A stretch of DNA of 64,000 nucleotides, taken from Helicobacter pylori. GTDB lineage: Bacteria > Campylobacterota > Campylobacteria > Campylobacterales > Helicobacteraceae. The notes below the pieces were generated by a model. The model was not told the DNA's origin. It was given only the letters and a program-made list of their open reading frames with translations, and made no database searches. This document shows positions 43,695 to 53,385 of the stretch, piece by piece. How positions within the stretch are numbered: the stretch's first letter is position 1; every line of letters starts with the position of its first letter. The stretch covers positions 1,364,001 through 1,428,000 of the forward strand of contig NZ_LT635477.1 of assembly GCF_900120335.1 (NCBI RefSeq), in the 5' to 3' direction. Position numbers and translations under genes: made by a program.

Positions 43695-43700
43695 TATAAT
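43695..43700 (+). promoter_or_regulatory. Possible -10 element upstream of the phosphate permease gene
   Basis: TATAAT on the plus strand, 94 bases before the permease start; a second candidate, TAGAAT, is at 43754-43759. Which is used cannot be told. Confidence 0.4.
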
Positions 43701-43739
43701 GAGCCATTTTTATCAAACGACTCTTTTTAAGAGTGGCTC
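43701..43739. repeat. Nested inverted repeat between nfu and pit
   Basis: GAGCCA (43701) pairs with TGGCTC (43734-43739), and inside it ACTCTT pairs with AAGAGT across TTT. The two stems share a base and could alternate. It may be a terminator, a leader structure or an operator for the divergent genes. Confidence 0.5.
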
Positions 43740-43793
43740 AAGGGCTAATTGGATAGAATGGACTCACTATTAGGATAAGGTTTTTATGACGAT

Positions 43794-45392
43794 ATGGAAA
43801 TTAAAAACATCAAAGAGTTTGAAAAAGCTTCCAAAAAACTCCAAAAAGACACTTTAAAGATCGCTCTCGCTCTTTTGTTCCTCATTGGTGCCGCTTTGCT
43901 CGCTCTCATTTTTGGGCAGGCTAATTCTAAGGGATTGTTGCTCATTTTTGCGGCTGTGATTGGGGGCTATATGGCGATGAATATTGGCGCGAACGATGTG
44001 TCTAATAATGTCGGCCCTGCCGTAGGCTCTAAAGCCATTAGCATGGGTGGGGCGATTTTGATCGCTGCGGTTTGTGAAATGCTTGGAGCGATCATTGCTG
44101 GGGGGGAAGTGGTTTCTACGATTAAGGGCCGTATCGTTTCGCCTGAATTTATTAACGATGCGCATGTTTTCATTAATGTCATGTTGGCTAGCTTGCTCAG
44201 TGGGGCGTTATGGTTGCATGTGGCGACTTTAATAGGCGCTCCCGTTTCCACTTCACACTCTGTAGTGGGGGGGATTATGGGGGCTGGAATGGCAGCAGCT
44301 GGAATGTCTGCTATCAATTGGCATTTTTTATCCGGCATTGTGGCTAGTTGGGTAATCTCGCCTTTAATGGGGCTTTGATAGCCATGTTTTTTTTAATGCT
44401 CATTAAAAAGACTATCGCTTATAAAGAAGATAAAAAGAGTGCGGCTTTAAAGGTTGTGCCTTATTTGGTGGCGTTGATGAGCTTAGCCTTTAGCTGGTAT
44501 TTGATCGTGAAGGTTTTAAAACGCCTCTATGCGGTGGGTTTTGAAATCCAGCTGGCTTGCGGTTGTGTCCTTGCGCTTTTGATTTTTATCCTTTTTAAAA
44601 GATTTGTGTTAAAAAAAGCCCCGCAATTAGAAAATAGCCACGAAAGCGTCAATGAGCTTTTCAATGTCCCTTTGATTTTTGCTGCTGCGCTTTTAAGCTT
44701 TGCCCATGGGGCTAATGATGTGGCTAACGCTATTGGCCCTTTAGCCGCAATCAGTCAAACTTTAGAAGATGCGAGCAGCCCTATGGGGAGTACTTTAAAC
44801 TCTGTGCCGTTGTGGATCATGGTAGTAGGGCAGCTGGGATCGCTTTAGGCTTGAGCTTGTATGGGCCAAAGCTTATTAAAACGGTGGGGTCTGAAATCAC
44901 AGAATTAGACAAAATGCAAGCTTTTTGCATCGCGCTTTCAGCAGTCATCACCGTGCTTTTAGCCTCTCAATTAGGCTTACCGGTAAGCTCTACGCATATT
45001 GTGGTGGGCGCGGTGTTTGGGGTGGGCTTTTTAAGGGAGCGTTTGAGGGAGCAATCCAGAAGGCGTTTTGCTAGAATCAGAGACAACATTGTAGCGGCGC
45101 ACTTTGGGGAAGATTTAGAAGAAATTGAAGGCTTTTTAGAGCGCTTTGATAAAGCCAATTTGAAAGAAAAATCGCTCATGCTAGAGAGCTTGAAAAAAAG
45201 CAAGAACACCGCCATCGCTTTGGAATTGAAAAAGAAAGAAAAAAGTCGCTTAAAAAAGTGTATAAAGAAGAAGTGATCAAACGCTCCATTTTGAAAAAGA
45301 TTGTTACTGCTTGGTTGGTAACCGTGCCGGTTTCTGCGCTTTTAGGGGCGCTTCTTTTTGTGGCTCTTGGTTTTATAGAAAAGTATTTCTAG
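43794..45392 (+). pseudogene. pit: Pit-type phosphate permease gene, three frameshifts
   Basis: The whole coding region for a ~533-residue permease (HP1491) is present but in four frames. Part 1 (to 44378) has GANDVSNNVGPAVGSKA and PVSTSHSVVGGI. One G is missing at 44369-44372 (PLMGALIAMFF expected). Part 2 carries HGANDVANAIGPLA. One G is missing at 44828-44830 (MVVGAAGIALG expected). Part 3 has GLPVSSTHIVVGAVFG. One A is missing at 45252-45257, after which VYKEEVIKRSILKK and the last helix to KYF follow. The GANDVANA pair and PVSSTH pair are the Pit signature for low-affinity phosphate uptake. All three are single deletions in short runs, so sequencing error is a real alternative to true loss. 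Confidence 0.85.
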
Positions 45393-45495
45393 GGTTTTTA
45401 AAGGCTTGATTTTTAAAGTTAGGCTTAATCTTTTATGTTAAAATTCTAAGATTTTATATATTTTATATTTATCGTTAGGTTTTAGGTTTAAAGTC

Positions 45496-46845
45496 ATGGG
45501 GAGGAATCAAGGAGCTTATTTGGATCCGTCTGAGTCGATTTTGATGTTGATGGTTGCTTTTTTACTGGTGTTGTTGAACGCTTTTTTTGTGCTTTCAGAG
45601 TTTGCCCTTGTGAAAGTGCGTAAAACCCGCTTAGAAGAGCTGGTTAAAATCGGTAATTCCAACGCTAAACTCGCTTTAGAGATGAGTCAAAGACTAGACA
45701 CTTATTTGAGCGCGACGCAGTTAGGCATCACCCTTTCTTCATTAGCTTTAGGTTGGGTGGGTGAGCCTGCTATCGCAAGGCTGTTAGCCGCGCTATTAGA
45801 GTCTGTGGATTTAAAGGATAATTCTATTTTCATCCATTCAATGAGCGTGGTTATAGCGTTTTTGAGCATCACTTTTTTTCATGTCGTGTTGGGCGAGATT
45901 GTGCCAAAGTCTTTAGCGATCGCTAAATCTGAAAAAGCCACCCTTTTTGCCGCACGCCCTTTGCATGTGTTTTGGGTGGTGTTTTATCCGGTGGTGCGTT
46001 TGTTTGATGTGATCGCTCATTTTTTTTTAAGGAAGATGGGCGTCAATCCTAAAGAGCATGAGGGCATGCATTCTGAAGAAGAGTTAAAAATCATTGTGGG
46101 CGAGAGTTTGAGAGAGGGCATCATTGATTCGGTGGAGGGCGAAATCATTAAAAACGCGGTGGATTTTTCTGACACGAGCGCTAAAGAAATCATGACCCCA
46201 CGAAAAGACATGGTGTGTTTGGACGAAGAAAATAGCTATGAAGAAAATATAGACATTGTTTTAAAAAGCCACTTCACGCGCTACCCTTATTGTAAGGGTT
46301 CTAAGGATAATATTATCGGCATGGTGCATATTAGGGACTTGCTTTCTCGCTCTATTTTTACTCCCAAAATGCATGATTTCAAGCAAATCGTTAGGAAAAT
46401 GATCATCGTCCCTGAAAGCGCGTCTATTTCTCAAATCCTTATTAAAATGAAAAAAGAGCAAATCCATACCGCTTTGGTGATTGATGAATACGGCGGCACG
46501 GCCGGGTTGCTCACTATGGAAGATATTATTGAAGAAATCATGGGAGAGATTAGCGACGAATACGATTTAAAACAAGAGGGCGTGAACAAGCTTGAAGAGG
46601 GCGTGTTTGAATTAGAGGGCATGCTGGATTTAGAAAGCGTAGAAGAAGTGCTTCATATCCAATTTGACAAAGAATGCGAGCAGGTAACGCTTGGGGGGTA
46701 TGTTTTTAGTTTGTTAGAACGCATGCCTATGGAGGGGGATACAATCGTTTCGCATGGGTATTCTTTTGAAGTCTTAAGCGTGGATGGGGCTAGGATAAAA
46801 CGCTTGAAAGCGGTTAAACAAGATCAGGGAGAAAATGAAGCATGA
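45496..46845 (+). CDS. CNNM/CorC-type membrane protein with CBS domains
   Basis: 449 residues. An N-terminal CNNM/DUF21 membrane domain (four helices, with SATQLGITLSSLALGWVGEP and HVVLGEIVPKSLAI) is followed by two CBS domains (MTPRKDMVCLDEE and HTALVIDEYGGTAGLLTMED) and a C-terminal CorC_HlyC domain. Members were once called haemolysins (TlyC), but better evidence links the family to magnesium or cobalt transport. Its stop overlaps the start of the TolC-like gene by four bases. It corresponds to HP1490. Confidence 0.9.
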   Translation: MGRNQGAYLDPSESILMLMVAFLLVLLNAFFVLSEFALVKVRKTRLEELVKIGNSNAKLALEMSQRLDTYLSATQLGITLSSLALGWVGEPAIARLLAALLESVDLKDNSIFIHSMSVVIAFLSITFFHVVLGEIVPKSLAIAKSEKATLFAARPLHVFWVVFYPVVRLFDVIAHFFLRKMGVNPKEHEGMHSEEELKIIVGESLREGIIDSVEGEIIKNAVDFSDTSAKEIMTPRKDMVCLDEENSYEENIDIVLKSHFTRYPYCKGSKDNIIGMVHIRDLLSRSIFTPKMHDFKQIVRKMIIVPESASISQILIKMKKEQIHTALVIDEYGGTAGLLTMEDIIEEIMGEISDEYDLKQEGVNKLEEGVFELEGMLDLESVEEVLHIQFDKECEQVTLGGYVFSLLERMPMEGDTIVSHGYSFEVLSVDGARIKRLKAVKQDQGENEA

Positions 46846-48374
46846 AAAAAACAACCCTCTTTGTATTGGGCTTACTATTCAATAGCTCTTTAAGCGCTGT
46901 TGATGGGATTTCTCAAACCGAGCCTTCTTCTTTGAATTTGGCTGAAAATAGCCTGCCTTTGAACCACCCTAACGCTCAAAAACTCTCTTTAAAAAACGCA
47001 TGGGCTAGGGTGTTATCCAATCATGAAGGCTTGCATGCGCAAGAATACGCCATTAAGCGAGCGAGTAAAATGAAATTAGCGGCTAAGCTTTCTTTTTTGC
47101 CTCAAATTGATTTGAGCGCGTTTTACGTGTATCTTTCTAACCCTATTAAAATGGATTTTGCCAGCCAAAAACAAGCGGGCGTGCAAAAAGCCACCAACCA
47201 GATCCATCAAGGCTTGCAAAACATCCAGCAAAATATCCCCCCTCAAGTATTAACCCCTCAAATCCAAGCGGGCATGCAAGGGGTGATGCAAGGTTTTGGG
47301 GCTTTGAGCAGCACTTTAGAAGCCCCCTTATTGTTTTCTAAGCAAAATGTGGTGCTTGGGGCTTTGAGCATTATTTATCCCCTTTATATGGGCGGGGCAA
47401 GATTCACGATGGTGCGCATTGCGGATTTGATGCAAAAAGACGCTAACGAAGTGTATCGCTTGAAAAAGCTTTCCACTTTTCAAGAGCTTGTGAGCGTGTA
47501 TTATGGCATGGTGTTAAACGCTGAAGTGTCTGAAACTTTAGAAGAGGTGGAAAAAGGCCATTACAAGCATTTCCAAAACGCTTTGAAAATGCAAAAAGTA
47601 GGGCAGATCGCTAGGGTAGAAACCTTGAGCGCTCAAGTGGCTTATGATAAGGCTCATATCGCTAGCGTTAAGGCTAAAGACGTGTTAGAGGTTTCGCAAC
47701 TCTCATTCAATTCTATTCTATCCAGCAAGGACGATCTAGCGCCTTCAAGCAAATTGGAGATCCACACTGAGAAAAATCTGCCCGATCTGAGCTTTTTTGT
47801 TTCTTCCACGCTCAATTCCTACCCGGCTTTAAAAACTTTAGAAAACCAGGTTCAAATTTCTAAAGAAAACACGAAATTACAGATCGCTAAATTCTTGCCC
47901 CAAGTGCATTTTTTTGGCTCTTATCTCATGAAACAAAACAATTCGGTGTTTGAAGACATGATCCCTAATTGGTTTGTGGGCGTGGCTGGGCGCATGCCCA
48001 TACTCTCCCCCACAGGACGTATCCAAAAATACCAAGCGAGCAAATTAGCGGAATTACAGGTGAGTAGCGAACAAATCCAGGCTAAAAAAAACATGGAATT
48101 GTTAGTGAATAAGACTTATAAAGAGACGCTTTCTTATTTGAAAGAATACAAGAGTTTGATTTCTAGCGTGGAATTAGCCAAAGAAAATCTAAAACTCCAA
48201 GAGCAGGCTTTTTTACAAGGCTTAAGCACGAACGCTCAAGTCATTGATGCGAGGAACACGCTTTCTTCTATCATTGTGGAGCAAAAAAGCGTGGCTTATA
48301 AATACATCGTTTCATTAGCGAATTTAATGGCGTTAAGCGATCACATTGATTTATTTTATGAATTTGTTTATTAA
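46842..48374 (+). CDS. TolC-like outer membrane efflux protein
   Basis: 510 residues. A signal peptide ends near NSSLSAVDG. Two repeats of the TolC type follow, with long helices for a periplasmic tunnel (EYAIKRASKMKLAAKLSFLP, then NLKLQEQAFLQGLSTNAQVIDARNTL) and strands between. It should form the trimeric exit channel for the exporter encoded just downstream. It overlaps the CNNM/CorC gene and is 11 bases before the adaptor gene. It corresponds to HP1489. Confidence 0.88.
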   Translation: MKKTTLFVLGLLFNSSLSAVDGISQTEPSSLNLAENSLPLNHPNAQKLSLKNAWARVLSNHEGLHAQEYAIKRASKMKLAAKLSFLPQIDLSAFYVYLSNPIKMDFASQKQAGVQKATNQIHQGLQNIQQNIPPQVLTPQIQAGMQGVMQGFGALSSTLEAPLLFSKQNVVLGALSIIYPLYMGGARFTMVRIADLMQKDANEVYRLKKLSTFQELVSVYYGMVLNAEVSETLEEVEKGHYKHFQNALKMQKVGQIARVETLSAQVAYDKAHIASVKAKDVLEVSQLSFNSILSSKDDLAPSSKLEIHTEKNLPDLSFFVSSTLNSYPALKTLENQVQISKENTKLQIAKFLPQVHFFGSYLMKQNNSVFEDMIPNWFVGVAGRMPILSPTGRIQKYQASKLAELQVSSEQIQAKKNMELLVNKTYKETLSYLKEYKSLISSVELAKENLKLQEQAFLQGLSTNAQVIDARNTLSSIIVEQKSVAYKYIVSLANLMALSDHIDLFYEFVY

Positions 48375-48385
48375 AGGAAAAAATC

Positions 48386-49375
48386 ATGTCAAACAGCATG
48401 TTGGATAAAAATAAAGCGATTCTTACAGGGGGTGGGGCTTTATTATTAGGGCTAATCGTGCTTTTTTATTTGGCTTATCGCCCTAAGGCTGAAGTGTTGC
48501 AAGGGTTTTTAGAGGCTAGGGAATACAGCGTGAGCTCTAAAGTCCCTGGTCGCATTGAAAAGGTGTTTGTTAAAAAAGGCGATCACATTAAAAAGGGCGA
48601 TTTGGTTTTTAGCATTTCTAGCCCTGAATTAGAAGCCAAGCTCGCTCAAGCTGAAGCCGGGCATAAAGCCGCTAAAGCACTTAGCGATGAAGTGAAAAGA
48701 GGCTCAAGAGATGAAACGATCAATTCTGCGAGGGACATTTGGCAAGCGGCAAAATCCCAAGCGAATTTGGCTAAAGAGACTTATAAGCGCGTTCAAGATT
48801 TGTATGACAATGGCGTGGCGAGTTTGCAAAAGCGCGATGAAGCCTATGCGGCTTATGAAAGCACCAAATACAACGAGAGTGCGGCTTACCAAAAGTATAA
48901 AATGGCTTTAGGGGGAGCGAGCTCTGAAAGTAAGATTGCCGCTAAGGCTAAAGAGAGCGCGGCTTTAGGGCAAGTGAATGAAGTGGAGTCCTATTTAAAA
49001 GATGTTAAAGCCCTAGCCCCTATTGATGGGGAAGTGAGTAACGTGCTTTTAAGCGGTGGCGAGCTTAGCCCTAAGGGCTTTCCTGTGGTGCTCATGATAG
49101 ATTTAAAGGATAGTTGGTTAAAAATCAGCGTGCCTGAAAAGTATTTGAACGAGTTTAAAGTGGGTAAGGAATTTGAAGGGTATATCCCAGCGTTGAAAAG
49201 AAGCGCGAAATTCAGGGTCAAATATTTGAGCGTGATGGGGGATTTTGCGACCTGGAAAGCGACGAATAATTCCAACACTTACGACATGAAAAGCTATGAA
49301 GTGGAGGCCATACCCTTAGAAGAGTTGGAAAACTTTAGGGTGGGGATGAGCGTGTTGGTTACCATTAAACCTTAA
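48386..49375 (+). CDS. HlyD/EmrA-type membrane fusion protein
   Basis: 329 residues. One N-terminal membrane anchor (LTGGGALLLGLIVLFYLAYRP), then a biotinyl-lipoyl half (SVSSKVPGRIEKVFVKKGDHIKKGDLVF), a helical hairpin (about 75-190), the second lipoyl half (VKALAPIDGEVSNVLLSGGEL) and a barrel domain. It bridges inner-membrane permease and TolC-like channel in the periplasm. It corresponds to HP1488. Confidence 0.9.
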   Translation: MSNSMLDKNKAILTGGGALLLGLIVLFYLAYRPKAEVLQGFLEAREYSVSSKVPGRIEKVFVKKGDHIKKGDLVFSISSPELEAKLAQAEAGHKAAKALSDEVKRGSRDETINSARDIWQAAKSQANLAKETYKRVQDLYDNGVASLQKRDEAYAAYESTKYNESAAYQKYKMALGGASSESKIAAKAKESAALGQVNEVESYLKDVKALAPIDGEVSNVLLSGGELSPKGFPVVLMIDLKDSWLKISVPEKYLNEFKVGKEFEGYIPALKRSAKFRVKYLSVMGDFATWKATNNSNTYDMKSYEVEAIPLEELENFRVGMSVLVTIKP

Positions 49376-49386
49376 AAGGGATTGTT

Positions 49387-50484
49387 TTGTTCAGATTGAT
49401 AAGCGCATGGGTTTTACAAGACAAGTTCTTGTTTGTCGTGTGTTTTATATTGCCTTTTTGTTTAGGGGTTTTAGGCACGCAAATCTTTAAACAAGAGACC
49501 CCAAGACAGCTCCCTATCGTGGTGGTGGATTTGGATAAGACCACTACAAGCCATCAAGTGGCGTTTGAATTAGGCGCAACGAGCGCGCTTCAAATCAAAT
49601 ACCAGGTTACTAGCCTTTCAGAAGCCAAACGCTTTTTAAACTCCGCTGAAGTGTATGGGGCGTTAATTTTGCCTAGAGATTTAGAGAAAAAAATCAAAAT
49701 GGGGCGAAAAGTGGATTTGCCCTTTTATTATAACGCTGAATACGTTTTAGTGGGCAAAACGCTCAAAAACGCCTTTTTGCAAACCGCTTTGACCTTAGAC
49801 GCTAAAACCTTAGCCACCAAAGCTTTAGTGCGAGATTCCAATTTGATTTCTGCTAAAGCCCAAGCGATACCTATTGTTTTGCAATTGCATGCCCTATACA
49901 ATGAAGAAAACAATTACACGCAATACCTTTTAAGCGTGATGCTGCCTTGCATGTGGCTCATTTTTATTGCGATTGGCATGCTCAATTTCATTCAAAAAAC
50001 CTCTAACATGCGAGAGCTTTTAATCAGTATTGTAGCGAATGCGTGTGTGTTTAGCTTTTGGGGAATGGGCATGGCGTTTTATTTTAATCTCATTGGCATG
50101 GAGGGGAATTATACGCATTTGTCATTAGTCTTTTTAGCGGTAGTCTTGATGACGCTCATTATGAGCGGGTTTGTGGTGTTGGTTTATGGCGTTTCAAAAA
50201 GCGCTATTGAAACCGCTGGCGCGATTGGGGTCTATACCGCTCCAAGCTTTGCGTTTGCTGGGGTGACTTACCCGCAAAACAACATGGAAATTTTTGGGGA
50301 TTTTTGGAGCCATTGCTTGCCCATTAGCCATTTTATGAGATTCTTTTTACAAGAGGCCTATTATAAGACGGATTTTACAGAATCTTTAAATTCGTTAATG
50401 CCGCTTGTGTTCTTTTTAATCTTTTTAGCCTTAGGGCTTTTGGTTTTTTATTTTTCTTTTAAAAAAGACAAGGCTAGCGCATGA
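49387..50484 (+). CDS. ABC-2 type transporter permease (first)
   Basis: 365 residues with a TTG start, 11 bases after the adaptor gene. One N-terminal membrane segment, a long periplasmic domain (about 40-190, with VVVDLDKTTTSHQVA and NAEYVLVGKTLKNAF), then five C-terminal segments, the YhhJ/YbhR layout. There is no ATP-binding domain in this protein. Its end overlaps the second permease by four bases. It corresponds to HP1487. Confidence 0.85.
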   Translation: MFRLISAWVLQDKFLFVVCFILPFCLGVLGTQIFKQETPRQLPIVVVDLDKTTTSHQVAFELGATSALQIKYQVTSLSEAKRFLNSAEVYGALILPRDLEKKIKMGRKVDLPFYYNAEYVLVGKTLKNAFLQTALTLDAKTLATKALVRDSNLISAKAQAIPIVLQLHALYNEENNYTQYLLSVMLPCMWLIFIAIGMLNFIQKTSNMRELLISIVANACVFSFWGMGMAFYFNLIGMEGNYTHLSLVFLAVVLMTLIMSGFVVLVYGVSKSAIETAGAIGVYTAPSFAFAGVTYPQNNMEIFGDFWSHCLPISHFMRFFLQEAYYKTDFTESLNSLMPLVFFLIFLALGLLVFYFSFKKDKASA

Positions 50485-51611
50485 ATTTTTTTAAAATCCT
50501 TTTAATGGAGTTAAGAGCCATTGTTTCTCATAAGGGCGTTTTATTGATCCTTATAGGCGCTCCTTTAATCTATGGCTTGCTTTATCCCTTGCCTTATTTG
50601 AAAGACATTGTAACGCAGCAAAAAATCGCCCTTGTAGATGAAGACAATTCCTTCCTTTCTAGGCAATTAGCCTTCATGGCGCAAAGCTCCAACGAGTTAG
50701 AAATCGCTTTCTTTAGCCCCTCTATGCTGGAAGCCAAAAAGCTTTTAAAAGAAGAAAAAATTTATGGGATCTTACACATTCCCTCTCATTTTGAAGCCAA
50801 TATTTATAAACAAGTGCCTGTAACGATAGATTTTTATGCGAACGCCAATTACTTTTTGATTTATGGCGCGTTAGCGAATGCGGTGGTGGAGAGCATCAAC
50901 GCTTTAAATGATGAAATAAGGTTCAAACGCAACGCCCAAATAGAAGAAGCTGAATTAGGGACAGACGGGATTAAAATCAGACCTATCGCTTTGTATAACC
51001 CTAGTGAGGGGTATTTGAATTACGCGCTCTCTAGCGTGTTTATTTTCATTTTGCACCAGGTGATGCTCATTACAAGCAGCATGTTTACTAGCTCCAGGCG
51101 TTTGGAATTGGCCTTTTTAGACAAAAAAGAAATCGCTTTAAGGCTGTGCGCAAGACTCTTGGTGTTCATGGGGGCGTTTAGCGTTTTTATTTTATGGTAT
51201 TTTGGGGCGCTGTTTTCTTTTTATGGGATCGAACGGCATGGGAGCGCTTTAATGGTGTTTTTGAATAGCTTGATTTTCATGCTTGCGGCCTTGAGTTTGG
51301 GGTCGTTTTTAGGGGCATGGATCAAAAATGAAGCCCACACCACTCAAATCGTTTTGATTTCTTCTTTGCCCTTGATTTTTATGATGGGTTTTGTGTGGCC
51401 TTTTGAATCCTTGCCCTCTTATTTACAGATCTTCGTTCAAATAGTGCCTGCTTATCATGGGATCAGTTTGCTCGGGCGATTGAATCAAATGCATGCGGAA
51501 TTTATAGATGTTTCTATCCATTTTTATGCGCTTATTGCGATTTTTATCGTGAGTTTTATAGGGTGCGTGTTCAAACTCAGCTCTTTAAAGAAAGCTTGTG
51601 AAAACGCTTAA
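50481..51611 (+). CDS. ABC-2 type transporter permease (second)
   Basis: 376 residues, the same layout as the previous protein and a distant paralogue of it (IALVDEDNSFLSRQLA, then NANYFLIYGALANAV, then five membrane segments with FEPF-like WPFESLPSYLQ). The two probably pair in the membrane. The substrate is unknown; relatives export drugs or large hydrophobic compounds. It corresponds to HP1486. Confidence 0.85.
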   Translation: MNFFKILLMELRAIVSHKGVLLILIGAPLIYGLLYPLPYLKDIVTQQKIALVDEDNSFLSRQLAFMAQSSNELEIAFFSPSMLEAKKLLKEEKIYGILHIPSHFEANIYKQVPVTIDFYANANYFLIYGALANAVVESINALNDEIRFKRNAQIEEAELGTDGIKIRPIALYNPSEGYLNYALSSVFIFILHQVMLITSSMFTSSRRLELAFLDKKEIALRLCARLLVFMGAFSVFILWYFGALFSFYGIERHGSALMVFLNSLIFMLAALSLGSFLGAWIKNEAHTTQIVLISSLPLIFMMGFVWPFESLPSYLQIFVQIVPAYHGISLLGRLNQMHAEFIDVSIHFYALIAIFIVSFIGCVFKLSSLKKACENA

Positions 51612-52170
51612 ACACCTCATCACCTCCAAGCACCAGATTAAAGCGTCTCGTTTTTTAGGGTATCTTATGCCTTTTGATGATTTTGAAAAAACCCTTTTGC
51701 AATTGAAAAAAGAGCATTTTAAAGCCGCGCATTTTGTAACGGCGTTTCGCTATTCTTTAGAGGGTAAAATCACGGAGGGTTTTAGCGATGATGGCGAGCC
51801 TAAAGGGAGTTCAGGCATGCCTGTGCTTAGCGTTTTAAGGCGAGAAGATTTGATTAATATAGGATTAGTGAGCGTGCGTTATTTTGGAGGCACGCTTTTA
51901 GGGGTGGGGGGCTTGATGAAAGCTTATGCTAAGAGCGCATTATTGTGCGTAGAAAACGCTCAAAGAGAAAACGCTTTGAAGGATTTTGTGGAGTTGGAAA
52001 CTTTAAGCGCTCATTATTCTTACAAAGAATTAGACGCTCTTCAGCGTGAAATTAAGAAATTTAGCTTACAATTAAGCAAAAAGAATTTTTCAAACCAAAG
52101 CGTGGAAGTGGAAATCAGCGGCGAAAGAGAAAATTTGCAAGCGTTTTTACAACAAAATAAGATAAATTAG
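51598..52170 (+). CDS. YigZ/IMPACT family protein
   Basis: 190 residues with a GTG start inside the end of the permease gene (14-base overlap). HFVTAFRYSLEGKITEGFSDDGEPKGSSGMPVL and VRYFGGTLLGVGGLMKAY are the family hallmark, and a ferredoxin-like C-terminal domain follows. In eukaryotes IMPACT binds the translation regulator GCN1; the bacterial role is not clear, perhaps ribosome or nucleic acid related. Confidence 0.85.
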   Translation: MKTLKHLITSKHQIKASRFLGYLMPFDDFEKTLLQLKKEHFKAAHFVTAFRYSLEGKITEGFSDDGEPKGSSGMPVLSVLRREDLINIGLVSVRYFGGTLLGVGGLMKAYAKSALLCVENAQRENALKDFVELETLSAHYSYKELDALQREIKKFSLQLSKKNFSNQSVEVEISGERENLQAFLQQNKIN

Positions 52171-52179
52171 GGAGAATGA

Positions 52180-52626
52180 ATGGAATTTTTGAGCGGGTAT
52201 TTTTTATGGGTTAAGGCTTTCCATGTGATAGCGGTCATTTCGTGGATGGCGGCGTTATTTTATTTGCCGCGCCTTTTTGTCTATCATGCAGAAAACGCCC
52301 ATAAAAAAGAGTTTGTAGGCGTGGTTAAAATCCAAGAAAAAAAGCTCTATTCCTTTATCGCTTCGCCGGCTATGGGTTTCACGCTTATTACAGGGATTTT
52401 GATGTTATTGATAGAGCCAACGCTTTTTAAAAGTGGGGGGTGGTTGCATGCTAAATTGGCTTTAGTGATCTTACTTTTAGCCTATCATTTTTATTGCAAG
52501 AAATGCATGCGCGAGCTAGAAAAAGACCCTACAAGAAGAAACGCAAGGTTTTATCGTGTGTTTAATGAAATACCCACGATTTTAATGATCCTCATTGTGA
52601 TCTTAGTGGTTGTCAAGCCTTTTTAA
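52180..52626 (+). CDS. hemJ: Protoporphyrinogen oxidase HemJ
   Basis: 148 residues, four membrane helices. VKAFHVIAVISWMAALFYLPRLFVYHAE carries the conserved His and Trp of the HemJ (UPF0093) family, and GGWLHAKLALVILLLAYHFYCKK the second His and conserved Lys. HemJ oxidises protoporphyrinogen IX in haem synthesis and is the form used by epsilonproteobacteria. It corresponds to HP1484. Confidence 0.9.
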   Translation: MEFLSGYFLWVKAFHVIAVISWMAALFYLPRLFVYHAENAHKKEFVGVVKIQEKKLYSFIASPAMGFTLITGILMLLIEPTLFKSGGWLHAKLALVILLLAYHFYCKKCMRELEKDPTRRNARFYRVFNEIPTILMILIVILVVVKPF

Positions 52627-52635
52627 AGACCAATC

Positions 52636-53376
52636 ATGAAAAAAGAAAATCGCCTCAAGCAAGAAAAAATCATCAACATGTTTGATGATATAGCCAGCTC
52701 TTACGATCAAGCCAACCGCTTGATGAGTTTTGGTTTAGACGTTAAATGGCGAGAAAGGGCTTGCGAGCATGCGTTTTTGTTTTTGGAAAACAAGAAAGCG
52801 TTAAGGCTTGTGGATGTGGCATGCGGGACGGGGGATATGCTTGTGGCTTGGCAAAAAAGCGCCCTCAATTGCGGTATAGAGTTTAAAGAATGTTTGGGGA
52901 TTGACCCCTCTAATAACATGCTTGAATTAGCCATTAAAAAATGTGAAGAGCTTGAAAACAAAATTTCTTTCATCCAAGCTCAAGCCAAAGATTTAAAAGG
53001 CGTTGAAAATAACAGCGTGGATATCCTCTCCATTGCGTATGGCTTGCGTAATATCGTGGAAAGACAAGAAGCTTTAAAGGAGTTTTTTAGGGTGTTAAAA
53101 CCCAGGGGCGTTTTAGTGATTTTAGAATTTTTAAAAAAAGACAACCCCACATGGTTGGATAAAATCTCAGGGTTTTACACGAATAAGGTTTTGCCTTTAG
53201 TGGGAGGGGCTATCAGTAAGAATTATGGCGCTTATTCTTATTTACCGCAGTCCATTGAGGGGTTTTTGAGTTTGGAGGGTTTGAAATTTGAATTAAAAAA
53301 CGCAGGGTTTGAGGTTTTAAGGAATGAAGATTCTATCGCTCAAATTTCAACGACCATGCTTGTTAAAAAAAGCTAA
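52636..53376 (+). CDS. ubiE: Menaquinone C-methyltransferase UbiE/MenG
   Basis: 246 residues. MFDDIASSYDQANRLMSFGLDVKWR at the start and LVDVACGTGDMLVAW (SAM motif I), GIDPSNNMLELA, IAYGLRNIVERQEALKEFFRVLKPRG and the C-terminal family motif are all present. It adds the ring methyl of menaquinone, the only quinone of H. pylori. It starts 9 bases after hemJ. Confidence 0.93.
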   Translation: MKKENRLKQEKIINMFDDIASSYDQANRLMSFGLDVKWRERACEHAFLFLENKKALRLVDVACGTGDMLVAWQKSALNCGIEFKECLGIDPSNNMLELAIKKCEELENKISFIQAQAKDLKGVENNSVDILSIAYGLRNIVERQEALKEFFRVLKPRGVLVILEFLKKDNPTWLDKISGFYTNKVLPLVGGAISKNYGAYSYLPQSIEGFLSLEGLKFELKNAGFEVLRNEDSIAQISTTMLVKKS

Positions 53377-53385
53377 AGGAATGTT

